Source: Thelonectria olida
Lineage: Eukaryota > Ascomycota > Sordariomycetes > Hypocreales > Nectriaceae
DNA length: 64,000 nt
Reading direction: 5' to 3'
Assembly: GCA_020736575.1 (NCBI GenBank)
Contig: JAGPYM010000083.1
Span: 1-64,000, forward strand
The notes under the pieces are model-generated. The model did not search any database, had not been told where the DNA came from, and saw nothing but the letters and a program-made list of their open reading frames with translations. Made by a program: the position numbers and the translations under genes. Below are positions 20,483-31,799 of the stretch, in pieces (position 1 is the stretch's first letter; each line of letters begins with the position of its first letter).

Positions 20483-22135
20483 CTAACCCAAAAGTTCTCT
20501 TGAGACTTGTGGAGAGTTTAGGAAAGCAATTCCTTCCCTCCTGTACGTATCCGACTCCAAGTAGCTTCCTGATGCATTGAGAACCATGTTGATCGGGTTG
20601 GAGAGAGAATACGGTGGCCAGTATGGAATGTCCACATCCGTGTCATTGGTGTCCTCATGCGCGTTCGGGTCAAAACTATGGACGAAACGTATATAGGCTC
20701 GGCCAATACCCCTCGAAAGCTGGCGATGTCCATCATATTCGGGCCATGGTCCCAGGAGACCACTAATGTTTTGAAAACTGAACGCCACATTGTCGAAATG
20801 CATCACTCCCTCCAGCTCCGTCCTGTTCCACAAGCGAGTATCGAAACGGTAGCTGAATACAGGCTGGTTCGCACTGGAGAACACCTCGCACATTTTGCGT
20901 CGTCCTGCAATCATTACCATATCGCCTCCAATGCTAGCAGCACGCCGCCACTGCCTCCCCATGTCTGGAAATATGGAACAGTTTGATATGGAATGTGGTG
21001 GCTGGTCGCAAGAGTCGAGTGGATAGAGCTGGAGAAGGGCTTTGATGGTTGATGGGGACAAGTCGTAACTTCGCCAGGCCAAGAAATTATCAAAGAGGTC
21101 TTTGTCGGTCTCGAGCAACGGGCTGTCGGCCTTCGGGGGGTAGCTTGGGTTGAAGCTGATGCCCTCGTCGGTGTTGGCGCCTGTGAGTAGAGGGACTTTT
21201 ATGAACTTCCCTTGCGGCAACAGTTGGCTCGGATACCCCGTCAGGAACTCTCCATCAATCAAGGGACCTTGCCACTCTTGGCTTTGCCTTGCAGCCAATA
21301 GCTTATCTCCATCAACGTCTCGTAGACAAGAGAGACGATCCTGGGCAGAGTAGCAACCCACAGAACGAGTCAGGTTCTCAAACGGCACTGTCCAATAGGA
21401 AAGGTCCTTCACTGGGCATCCAGTTGGGCCACCGCTCTCGAGAATGGCCCCATGGAAGAGCCCATCGTCTCGTCCATCATAGGAAAGCATGTGATAGGTG
21501 ATGCTCTGAGCGCCGGCACTCTCTCCCCATAGTACAACACGGCCGGGGTCGCCTCCAAAGGCCGCAATATTTTCTTGAATCCATCGAAAGGCCAGTCTCT
21601 GGTCAAGCAGTCCTGCATTACTTGATCCTTCGACGAGTGTCTCGTGTGACTGCAGGAAACCCCAATGGTTCACCCGGTAATTGAGTGAAACGGCAATTAC
21701 GGGCTGCTTGATGTCTTGGCTGACTTTAACAATCCCTGACATGTTGTATTGAGGGTCCGCTGTCGCCCCAACACCAAGACCACCGCCATAGATCCAAACA
21801 AGAACGGGCAGAGGGTTCGGATGAGAGTTGGCCGGCCGAACGACATTTAAAGTGAGGCAGTCTTCGGACATGTTGAGTTGGTCATTGTACTGCATGCAGC
21901 TGTAGCCGTACGATTTGGCCTCGCGGCACCCCACGAACGACTTGTTGAGGCTGCGAGGATGTCGATATCTCAAGTCACCCAGGGGAGGTTGAGCAAACGG
22001 AATGCCCAAGAATGCATCTTGGTTCCAGTCCGGTAGGTGCAGCCCCGAATAAGATCCGTTTAGCGTCGTCGCGATCGGTTGGCTTAGAACGACGCCGACG
22101 AGGCTGAGAGGAGTCGAGAATAAAAGTAGTCTCAT
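20483..22135 (-). CDS. Secreted type-B carboxylesterase/lipase
   Basis: This 550-residue alpha/beta hydrolase should cleave carboxylic esters outside the cell. A signal peptide is visible at residues 1-18 (MRLLLFSTPLSLVGVVLS). Family marks in order: AFLGIPFAQPPLGDLRY; SEDCLTLNV at about 90-98; oxyanion loop YGGGLGVG at 116-123; nucleophile elbow GESAG with Ser206 inside GDPGRVVLWGESAGAQS; acid residue Glu324 in NTDEGISF; and His446 in GVMHFDNVAF. Cys70/Cys80/Cys93 and later cysteines, plus several N-x-S/T sites (NGS, NMS, NLT, NCS, NRT, NIS), fit a glycosylated secreted enzyme. Length is normal for fungal type-B carboxylesterases. The complete catalytic triad and a clean frame indicate a functional gene. 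Substrate cannot be told from sequence. Confidence 0.93.
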   Translation of the reverse strand: MRLLLFSTPLSLVGVVLSQPIATTLNGSYSGLHLPDWNQDAFLGIPFAQPPLGDLRYRHPRSLNKSFVGCREAKSYGYSCMQYNDQLNMSEDCLTLNVVRPANSHPNPLPVLVWIYGGGLGVGATADPQYNMSGIVKVSQDIKQPVIAVSLNYRVNHWGFLQSHETLVEGSSNAGLLDQRLAFRWIQENIAAFGGDPGRVVLWGESAGAQSITYHMLSYDGRDDGLFHGAILESGGPTGCPVKDLSYWTVPFENLTRSVGCYSAQDRLSCLRDVDGDKLLAARQSQEWQGPLIDGEFLTGYPSQLLPQGKFIKVPLLTGANTDEGISFNPSYPPKADSPLLETDKDLFDNFLAWRSYDLSPSTIKALLQLYPLDSCDQPPHSISNCSIFPDMGRQWRRAASIGGDMVMIAGRRKMCEVFSSANQPVFSYRFDTRLWNRTELEGVMHFDNVAFSFQNISGLLGPWPEYDGHRQLSRGIGRAYIRFVHSFDPNAHEDTNDTDVDIPYWPPYSLSNPINMVLNASGSYLESDTYRREGIAFLNSPQVSRELLG

Positions 22136-22205
22136 TGTCTACCGATAAGATGAGAAATGAAGTCGAACTGGTATACCTAACTGTAAAAGAGGCGATGCAT
22201 TTCAT

Positions 22206-24830
22206 AAATCAAATCGGCGAAAGGCGGGTTTCATATAGCATAAGTTTAATACAATATCGCGGGCTCGTCTCCGATACTCTATCCGGTCTCCGGTGACAGT
22301 TCGGGCTGCGTGATGAACTCCACTTCTGCCACCGGGCAAACACTCGGGGACTATCCCGAACTAAACTACCTTAGATCATAAGATGCGGAGTGGACTTTTG
22401 TGATTTGGGCTAAACGTAACTTGAATGTCAAGGTTTTGCACACCTCATGAAAGCCTGAGAGGTAAATCTTCTACACGGTGCATTATAGGAAGCAAGTTCA
22501 GCGAACAATAAATCTCTGCCATGAATAAAGTCAAAAACCTTAACCTGCTTATGTGACTCATCACATCTCCGGCCAGGGGATTTAAAGCGCTCTCAGTCCT
22601 CTTGGCCCGTCCCAGTCATCTTGACAGCTTCATCACCGCTGGACTCGCATTAAATGTCAATCGTGGGGACTATCATGATAATGTGGAAGAGACGGTGGTG
22701 CGCGTCAAGCTGGATGTTGCTGTGCGTTTTGTATGGGAACTCTTATGTAAAGAGGAGGAAGCCCTTGAGGAGATTGGACAAGTGGCCGAAGGGCTGAGAC
22801 AAGAGCAGGACGCATTTTGTAAGGCGTGGGTGGAAAGAGTGATGAGTCATTCTTACCAAGTTGGCATTGACAATAACGGATATGCATGACTGGCTATTCA
22901 TAGGGCCCTGGCTAGGATGAACGGCGAGGCTTTCGAGGAATATCAAGTCAACCCGATGTGGGAGCGCTTAAGGCATTAGATATGCTAAGACTGGGACCTC
23001 TAGTAAGAGCCTCATTATGGCAAAGCGAGTATTCCGTTGCTCATCTTTACAAGGTCTCGCTAGTTATTATGCCTTGCTCATGACAACCATTGACGTCTTC
23101 TCATGTACTACAATTGAGATGTGTGACCCTACCTCCTTATTCAAGAACCATGGGCCAGACCTACTTGATTTTCTGAAATCTAAGAAGACTCGGGTGAAAC
23201 TAGATGTCTGATGATATACACCACCAGAGTGCGTACTCATCGTCGCCCAAGGTCCTTCTTGGATCACACGAGTAACTGTTAATCTGCCTGCTAAACTAAT
23301 CTCACAGCCTGCCTATTACTTGAAGCCACCAGTATTGACCCGACGAAAAATGTCAAGCCCCAAGTTGGCTCCGTCCATAGATTGTAAGGTAGTTGTCCCA
23401 TGTCAGACGCTCATGGCCTTATTTTGTCTTTCATCGACGAAGTGATCAATGTTCAATCGGGTGAACTTGTGCTATTTAAATTAAAGAAGAAATATCTGAA
23501 AAACAAGGTAATATTGAGGAAGTGGAGGAAAGGTCCTCTAATGCACCGACAACTTGAAATGGATGACTTGAGTCCTGATAGTCAAACCGATTTGTCATTA
23601 AGAAGCAAAGGGATTTTGATGATACGACGTCCTCCAAACGAGAATTAACTGACGTCAATAAATTGAATCAATATGATCACCATTTACAGTCGGTTCAAGT
23701 GGATGCCGGGCGCCACGAGTTGCTGGATCATATCAGATTGGAAATATTGTAGTCAGCCTGGAGCAGAATATAAGGTCAACTTCAATTGACTTTTTCAAAC
23801 TCTTAATTAACGTGTCGGCGCCCATGCGCACGTACAGACCCCTTTTGTCGGTGGTTAGGACGTCAGCCCTTGCATTCAATGTGCGTCGCCCGTCTCGATC
23901 TTCAAAATTCCAGTTTCCCCCCGCAATTCTCTTCAGAGAAGGGCTTTCCGTGTCCACCTCTTGCAAAGTCGGTGTCTTTGTTTGCTCGCCGCGTGATCTC
24001 GCTAGAGCAGAGGCGCGAGTGAGGGAGACGGGACGGCGACGTGGAGGTGGTGGAGATGGTCGCAGTGGCTTGTGCCGATCAGCCACCTCATAACGGACGG
24101 GAACGAGCGATGTACCTAACTGGCGATGCCCCGCGTATCTACTCGGTTTATCCTAGACAGGTGCTCGAGAAGTTTGTGGACTACATGTACAGGGACACCG
24201 GAGAGGAGGTTTGAATAGGAGGTAGGTATATGCACTTGAGATAGCAACAATGTATATGTTATTCGTCGACGTGCCGAGGACGTACTCGACGGCATGGGCG
24301 ACTTTGTCTTCGACATGGGGAACCAGGTTAGGAAGATGGCGGGCGAGGTACTTGACATCCCATCCAACGCGCTCCTAGTCCCGCTATGCTTCCCGACACC
24401 GAGCCCTTTACGAATAGATAGGTACTAACCCAGCGTCACCGCTCTGGCCAATAGCGTACGGGGCAATTAGTAAACCGCAGCCAGGCCACTCAGCTAGGGA
24501 AGCTAGCCATCTCATCGGGGCCATAAGCCGGCCGGCCCGACCCGTTGAGTCAATAGCGTGTGATAGTACAATAGAATGGGATAGTCTTGCATAAAAGTCG
24601 TCAGGTGGGCAGATTCAAAAGTCGAGACCATAGTTACCCCGCTATGCATTTACCATTCTTGGGCTTAGTACTTTGTTTAGGACAAATCTAAAACAGTCAA
24701 TATCTGGACGCGGCTCACTCCTGCGAATAGTCTTGTTCCTAACAAGTAATAGTGTTACTAGTGGCATTCCACACTTGAGCTCTTCTATTAAGGCCGAAAT
24801 GGATATAGCTGGCTAAAAACGGCATCCCGC
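22206..24830. other. Gene-poor stretch with only weak coding hints
   Basis: No gene is firmly supported. Weak candidates are a plus-strand frame at 22602-22889 (95 residues, acidic middle EEEALEEIGQVAEGLRQE), short frames at 23017-23211 and 23400-23648, and a proline/arginine-rich minus frame at 23733-24086. None carries a recognisable domain, and they may be remnants of decayed genes. Confidence 0.35.
24056..24426 (+). other. Possible short gene fragment of two exons, unidentified
   Basis: A 52-codon frame at 24056-24214 reads protein-like (YLTGDAPRIYSVYPRQVLEK, FVDYMYRDTGEE). A second in-frame stretch from about 24246 to 24426 reads RRRAEDVLDGMGDFVFDMG and then VRKMAGEVLDIPSNALLVPL. An intron between them is plausible (AG at 24243-24244), but I could not find a donor that keeps phase. 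It may be a broken remnant. No family is recognised. Confidence 0.25.
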
Positions 24831-24999
24831 GTTATAAAGTATAGCTAGTATATTTAATAGAATATGGAGTAAAATATGGCTTCCTAAAGTTAAATATAAA
24901 AAAGTAAAAGAGAATATAATTACCCTTTAGTATTTAAGTTTTATTTAAATAACTCTTTTTAAAAATAAATATTATAACTATTAAAAAGACTCTTTTTAG

Positions 25000-25510
25000 T
25001 ATTTAATATAAGTTATTTTACCTAGCTTTTTAATTAAATATTATTATTACTTTTAAAAATATATTTATATTAGCTAATATAAAAATATTAAAGAGTTATA
25101 ACTATTTAAAATACTTTTTAAGCTTTTTAATTAAATATATATATTTAAGAAAATTTATATAATTTAATAAATATTAAGCTATTATATTATTATTATTATT
25201 AAAAAAGCTAATAATTTAAATATATAATAAAGAGTTAAACTATTATATAAATATTCTCTTTTTAAATTATAGTTTATTTAATTAATAGAAAGTTAATTAT
25301 ATTAAGTTATATATTATATAATTAGTTAAATTATATAAACTAAAGTTTAAAAAAATAGTACTTTTATATTAAAAGCTTAAAATAAGGTTTTTTAAATAAA
25401 GTTTATTTAATAAAAGGTTTTATATAAAATTTAATTAGAAATCTTATAAAAAAGCTTATTATAATAAATATAAGGCTAGGTTTTACGTATATTAACTTTT
25501 ATTATATATT
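25000..25510 (-). repeat. Poly-G-marked repeat family, truncated copy 1
   Basis: It shares with the other copies, in reverse orientation, the blocks TTAGCTAATATAAAAATATT, AAAGAGTTATAACTATTTAA, TACTTTTTAAGCTTT and AAGGCTAGGTTTTACGTATA. The end bearing the poly-C tract is missing. Confidence 0.6.
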
Positions 25511-25749
25511 AATATTAAGCTTATATTAATAAATAATAAGTAAAATAATTAAATAGAAAAATATATAAAAAAGTTAATATAATAATAAGAATTACTAATT
25601 ATAAAAATTTTAAATCATATAATAATATTAAAAAAAGGTTTATTATTACTATTATATATAATTTACTTAGTAATATTATTAATAATTATTTTAATTAGAA
25701 TTTTATAATCCCTTTTTATTTTTAGTTTTAAAACTTATAATATAAATAT

Positions 25750-26640
25750 AACTTTATAATTAGTAATTTTTATTATTATATTAACTTTTTTATATATTTT
25801 TCTATTTAATTACCTTACTTATTTCTATTAGTTTAATTACTTTTAAATATATTTAATCTATTTTTAAACTTCCTTTTTTACTTAACCCTTTTAGCTCCCC
25901 CTACCTTTTAACTCTTATATTTACTTACCTATTTAACTTATTTTATATTTTAAACTTTTCCTTTATAGCTTTTTAAGTAACTATTTGAATTATTACTATT
26001 ATATATAGTAGCTTTTAAAACTATAGCTTTAAATTATATTCTTATACTTTTTTAAAAATAATTAATTATTTTAATAAAGCCTCTTATTTCTTATTTAATT
26101 TAAAAGGCAATTAAGTTAGCTAACTTTCCTATTAAAAAATTTAAAATTATTTTTTATATATTTAGTTTTTAATTAAAATATAATAGTTTAAAAAATTAAA
26201 TTAATTTTTATATTACTTTTAATAATATATTTATATTAGCTAATATAGAAATATTAAAAAGTTATAACTATTTAAAATACTTTTTAAGCTTTCTAATTAA
26301 ATAAATATACTTAAGAAATTTATATAATTAATAAATATTAAGCTGCTATATTAATATTATTTTTTAAACTATAATATATTTAATTAGTAAGAATTAATTA
26401 TATTAAGTTATATATTATATAATTAATTAAATTATATAAACTAGAGTTGAAAAAAGTAATACTTTTATATTAAAAGCTTAAAATATAGTTTTTAAATAGG
26501 GTTTATTTAATAAGAATTTTTATTTAAAAGCTAATTATAAACCTTATAATAGCTTATTAAATAAATATAAAGCTGGGTTTTATTTATATTAACTTTATTA
26601 TATATTAGTATTAAGCTTATTTTAATAAATAAAAATAATA
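25750..26640 (-). repeat. Poly-G-marked repeat family, full-length copy 2
   Basis: It is collinear in reverse with 27650-28530 and 51150-52060, from the TTATTATTATATTAACTTTT end, through AGCTCCCCCTACC (poly-C, about 25894-25906), to the TAAAGCTGGGTTTTA end. Confidence 0.65.
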
Positions 26641-26739
26641 ATATAAATATAAAATTAAAATTTAAAATATAAATAGTAATATACTTTTTATATTAAAACC
26701 CTTTTTAATAAATTAGTATTAAGTTTAAATTAAATATTT

Positions 26740-27150
26740 AACTTTATAATTAATAATTTTTATTATTATATTAACTTTTTATATATTTTTCTATTTAATT
26801 ATTTTATATATTTCTATTAGTTTAATTACTTTTAAACTTATTTAATTTAGTTTTAAACTTTTTTTTTTATTTAACTCTTTTAACTTTTATATTTATTTAT
26901 TTATTTACTTTTTATTTTTATAATTATATTAAATAATTTATTATATAATTAGTTAAATTATATATATTAAAATTTAAAAAGGTAATACTTTTATATTAAA
27001 AGCTTAAACTAAGGCTTTTTAAATACAATTTATTTAATAAAAGCTTTTATTTAAAAATAATTATAACTTTTATAAAAAGTATATTAAAATAAATATAAAG
27101 CTAGGTTTTACTTATATTAGCTTTTATTATATATTAATATTAAACTTAAT
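26740..27150 (-). repeat. Poly-G-marked repeat family, internally deleted copy 3
   Basis: Both ends of the family are present in reverse orientation, but the middle, including most of the poly-C/actin-like AT spacer, is missing. The junction lies around 26900-26940. Confidence 0.55.
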
Positions 27151-27649
27151 TTAATAAATAATATTAAAAATTTAAAAGTAATTAAATATTATAATTAAAA
27201 CTTTAATTAATGAAATAAAATAAATAAATAAAAAACTTTTATATTAATAGTAAATATTATTTAATATAATAAGCTTTTTATAAAGTTTATAATTAGCTTT
27301 TAACTTAGCTTAGGGCATAATAGTATATTTTTAATTATAATTAAGTTAAATTAAAACCTTAAGTTAAAAATAAAACTATAGTTAGTTTAATTTTAATAGC
27401 TAGTAGCTAGTTAAGTATAAGTAAATTTTATAATACTTTTAAGTTATATATAAAAGGGCTTTCTAATTAGCCCGTATTATATTAGTATATAAATAATTAA
27501 ATATAATTAATAGATTTTTCTAGTATTATAAAAGAGCTAAAAGCTAGTTTTAAAAGTTAAACTATATTATATTAGCTATTAGTTAATTAATTATATAATT
27601 ATATATTATAGTTAACTGCTTATAAGAGTGTTTAATTTTTATATATATT

Positions 27650-28530
27650 TAAAAGTTAAAAGTTTTCCCTTTATAAATAATATAAAATAGGGCTAGCAAT
27701 AAAAAATATAAAATATTATAAATAATAATTAGCTTTTAAATAAAAGTTCTTATTAAATAAACCTTATTTAAAAAACCTTATTTTAAGCTTTTAATATAAA
27801 AATATTATTTTTTTTTAAACTTTAATTTATATAATTTAACTAATTATATAATATATAACTTAATATAGCTAAATTTGTACTAATTAAATAAAATATAATT
27901 TAAAAAAATAATATTAATATAATAATTTAATATTTATTAAATTATATAAATTTTCTTAAATATATTTATTTAATTAGAAAGCTTAAAAAGTGTTTTATAT
28001 AATTATAACTTTTTAATATTTTTATATTAGCTAATATAAATATACTATTAAAAGTAATTTAAAAAATTAACTTAGTCCTTTTAAGCTATTATATTTTAAT
28101 TAAAAAATTAAATATATAAAAAGATAATTTTATATTTTTTAATAGGAAAGTTAGCTAACTTAATTACTTTTTAAATTAAATAAGAAATAATAAGCTTAAT
28201 TAAAATAACTAATTATTTTTTAAAAAAAATATAAGAGTATAGTTTAAAGCTATAGTTTTAAAACCTATTATATATAATAGTACCAATTTAAATAGTTATT
28301 TAAATAAAAAGGAAAAATTTAAAAATAAAAAGTAAGTTAAATAGGTAAGTAAATATAAAAGTTAAAAAGTGGGGGGAGCTAAAAGAATTAAACTAAAAAG
28401 AAAGTTTAAAAATAAGTTAAATAGGTTTAAAAGCAATTAAGCTTATAAAAATAAGTAAAATAATTAAATAGAAAAATATATAAAAAAGTTAATATTATAA
28501 TAAAAATTACTCATTATAAAAAATAGTAAA
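27650..28530 (+). repeat. Poly-G-marked repeat family, copy 4
   Basis: This forward copy runs from TTAGCTTTTAAATAAAAG, via TAAACCTTATTTAAAAAACC, to a G6 tract at 28371-28376 followed by AGCTAAAAG. It is inverted relative to copies 1-3, so the locus forms a large imperfect palindrome. Confidence 0.65.
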
Positions 28531-29199
28531 TATTATATTAATAGTATTATTAATTATAATACTTTTATTTATATAATTAAAAATATTTTATTTAATATTT
28601 TACTAGTTTATTAAAAAGTTAGTTTTATTTATATTTAAAAGTTTATATTTAATTAGTTTTAATTATATTTTAAAATATATATATTTAAATTAAAATAAAA
28701 AATTTTAATTCTATTAGTAATTTATATTTATAATATATTACTAATATATATATTTATTATATTTATATTAAAATAAAAATTAAAATTAATTTAATATTTT
28801 TATTAAGTTTTACTTTTTAATAATAAAATAATAAAATAAAAGTTTAATAATACTTTTTTATTATATTTTAATTATAATTTTTACTTTTAATATTTATTTA
28901 TTTATAATATATAAAATAAATATTATATTTATTAAAAGCTTTAATTTTATAAATTAATATTTAATATATTATTTTTATATATAAGTTATTATATTTAATA
29001 TATTCTTTATTAATTTTATTAGCTTTTAAAATACACTTTTTTAATAATACTATTTATATATTTTTAAGTTATACTTTTAATTTTACTTTTATTTTTATTT
29101 TTTTATAATTTAATATATTTAAAATATATATATTTTATTTTTATTTTAAAAGCTTTTTAAAAGTATTTAATTAAATTTAAATTAAATAAATATTTAAAT

Positions 29200-29400
29200 T
29201 ATTTAATTTTTATAATTAATAATTTTTATTATTATATAAACTCTTTTATATATTTTTTATTTAATTACCTTACTTATTTTTATTAGCTTAATTATATTTA
29301 AACTTATTTAATTTATTTTTAAACTTTCTTTTTTATTTAATACTTTTAGCCCCCCCCCCCCCCCTACTATTTTACTTTTTAACTTATATATTTATTTATT
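29200..29400 (-). repeat. Poly-G-marked repeat family, end fragment copy 5
   Basis: The reverse-orientation terminal portion reads TTTTTATTATTATATAAAC and then a C15 run at 29350-29364. The rest of the element is not recognisable to the right. Confidence 0.5.
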
Positions 29401-30100
29401 TATTTAACTTATTTTTATATTTTTATATTTCTTTTTTATAACTTTTTAAATAACTTTTTAAATTGTTATATATATATGTATTTAATATTTAAATAAATTA
29501 TAATTATTTTAATATTTAATATAATTTAATTATTTTTATTTTTATTATAATTTAATTATATTTATTTTTATTATAACTTAATTCTATTTATTTTTATTAT
29601 AATATAATTCTATTTATTTTTATTATAATTTAATTATATTTATTTATTTTATATATATTATTACATATAATAATTTTTTATGTTATTTTTTATTATATAA
29701 ATTTTAATATTTTATTTTATTTATTAATATAAATTTAAAATACTTTATATTTATTTTTTTAAAATTAATAAAATTATTATATATTATAAAAATATTTAAT
29801 TAATATTATATTTTTATTAATAAAAAAAATTTATTATTAATTTAAAATTAAATTAATAATTATATAAATTAAAAAGTAATAAAATTATAAAATTATACTT
29901 ATTTAAAAAATATATTATATATTAATAGTTTAAAAAATAGCTATTTTTCTACTAGTATTTTTATATTAATAAAATACATAATTGTTTTTTTAAAATTATA
30001 ATTACCTTACTTTATTAAAATAAAACTAATATAATAGAAAGTAAAAACTAGTTAAATTAAGCGGACATAAGCAAGTATTAAAATTAATTGTAAAATAATA

Positions 30101-30440
30101 ACACTTTAAAGCATAGGGCTCTAATAATAACAATCTAAATAACTTAAAAGATGTTAAAATGGATAGTTAACTGCAAGAACCCTTAAGAACATTTAAACCA
30201 CACCCTAGAATTGACGGGGCAAAGCTAAGTGCTATTAACTTGCATTATTATATCGATGCTATATCGCGTTAATATTGTCATATATATGTAGACGTCACTA
30301 CTTGAGTTTAGTGCTCTATTTGATCAATTGTACCCTTCCCCTCGTCTCTTAAACGTGCGACCTTGCCACCGCCATTGCCTCGGCCCGCAACATATCCCTT
30401 ACAAGTACAGCTTTGACCCATTAGCAGAACGGATACGCTA
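30101..30440. other. Transition from AT-rich block to normal DNA, 3' flank of the membrane protein gene
   Basis: Composition returns to normal. No gene is recognised; it probably contains the 3' untranslated region of the minus-strand gene ending at 30441. Confidence 0.4.
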
Positions 30441-31784
30441 TTACTGACGGATCTTGTCCTTCCCGTCAGCATCCTTCCCCATTGCATCCATTATTCTACC
30501 AAGAATTTCATCTTTACTATTAAATTCCTTTTCATTGAGAGTGGCCCGCACCTTGTCCAAAACATTAGTTCCGCCATCCGGTGATTTAAAGCTCCTCGCC
30601 TGCTTCTCGTCGAGATTGTCCAGAAAGCTTCGTGCCATACGGGCCACGGGATCATTGTCCACGGGCTTCGTTACGAGCTGGGAGGAATCCGCGTCTTTTT
30701 TCGAGTTGGCTAGATGAATCTCGCCAACAAGCCTGGCAAGTTTTGACCACGCCTGCAGAGAGAGCATTGTCAACACCGCCGTGAGGGTTGTTGAAACGAG
30801 TTGGACCACACCGAGCTCTCGTGAGTCTTCGAGACCGAATAATTCGAGCCAGTATTTTTCAAAGTTGACCAGGGCGCCGTAAGTTCGAGGGTACGCCTTG
30901 GCAACCGTCTGGTACATGTCCTTGGCCCGTCGAAAGAACTGAGTAGTTTCAGAATACGGCTCTTTGGAAGTCCAAAGCGACGAGTTACTGCTTGTGATGG
31001 ACAGCAACTGCTCGAGGTAGCTTGGGAATACACCGGGAATGACCGGGTCGTGCAGAGGCAGCTCCCATAGACGGACAGTCACAGGATCGTGGCGTGGCAT
31101 GGACGAATCTGACTTTGACTTGGGCTTGTCCACGGTTATCGGCACGTTGTTCGCTGCCTCGGCCTGGGGTAGTGTCTCCGTTGTAAAGTGAAGCAAGGCT
31201 GGGCCCTTCACGCGCCACGCGCTACAAAGGAAGTTGTTGGGGCAGGCAACGTAGTTGAAGTCGGCCCGTCCAAAATACTCATGTCTGTCTCGATATTGAA
31301 GGAGTTGGTTGAAGGCAGCATCCCATTCGTCGATGACCTGCCCACGCATAGGCTCAGGCTGCGCTGAAGCGTAGATCCAGTGATGCCAGGGCTGTGCTTG
31401 ACGACGTCGCCAGCGATACAGATCCTTGAGACTCGCCAGCTGGTCAAGGCGATTGGCGTTCCAGTTTCGAGGTCTTTCAAGCCCCAGCCGGCTGGTCCAG
31501 TCGGTGGGATTCAAGAGTCGCTGTATGTAGTACGGTCGCATTCTGGCGTCGAGGTAGCCCGGTCGGCCGGGCGTAGAGAATAGATCATAAGCCTGTGCGG
31601 TGACGGAATCTTGTAGGAGGAACGCGGTCGTGTCATGCGAGACCTTCAAGACCCACTGGCCAAGTAAGACGCCCTCGACGAGTCCGAGAAGAATGGTGCA
31701 AGCCGAACATGCGAGCATGAGCTGCAGCCAAGGCTTAGACCGACATGCAAGGCATCTCCAACAGTACCTAAGGTAGCCGAGCAT
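30441..31784 (-). CDS. Two-pass membrane protein, function unknown
   Basis: The 447-residue single-exon frame has one hydrophobic span near the N-terminus (LMLACSACTILLGLVEGVLL, about 22-41) and another at about 326-348 (VVQLVSTTLTAVLTMLSLQA). Between them is a roughly 280-residue segment likely on the non-cytoplasmic side, with NSS-type glycosylation sites, tryptophans and the stretch HDPVTVRLWELPLHDPVIPG. The tail after the second span is charged and lysine/aspartate-rich (NEKEFNSKDEILGRIMDA) and probably cytoplasmic. Cysteine-rich CWRCLACRSKPW starts the protein. I do not recognise the family. Clean codon use and a long frame on normal-composition DNA support a real gene. Confidence 0.65.
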   Translation of the reverse strand: MLGYLRYCWRCLACRSKPWLQLMLACSACTILLGLVEGVLLGQWVLKVSHDTTAFLLQDSVTAQAYDLFSTPGRPGYLDARMRPYYIQRLLNPTDWTSRLGLERPRNWNANRLDQLASLKDLYRWRRRQAQPWHHWIYASAQPEPMRGQVIDEWDAAFNQLLQYRDRHEYFGRADFNYVACPNNFLCSAWRVKGPALLHFTTETLPQAEAANNVPITVDKPKSKSDSSMPRHDPVTVRLWELPLHDPVIPGVFPSYLEQLLSITSSNSSLWTSKEPYSETTQFFRRAKDMYQTVAKAYPRTYGALVNFEKYWLELFGLEDSRELGVVQLVSTTLTAVLTMLSLQAWSKLARLVGEIHLANSKKDADSSQLVTKPVDNDPVARMARSFLDNLDEKQARSFKSPDGGTNVLDKVRATLNEKEFNSKDEILGRIMDAMGKDADGKDKIRQ

Positions 31785-31799
31785 GGGGAGTAAGAGCTG

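Larger units (their letters stand above)
24831..30100. repeat. RIP-degraded AT-rich block
   Basis: About 5.3 kb is composed almost wholly of A and T, with stops in every frame and no open frame of note. It includes several copies of the poly-G-marked repeat described separately. The stretch at about 28540-30060 holds no readable coding trace. Confidence 0.85.
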
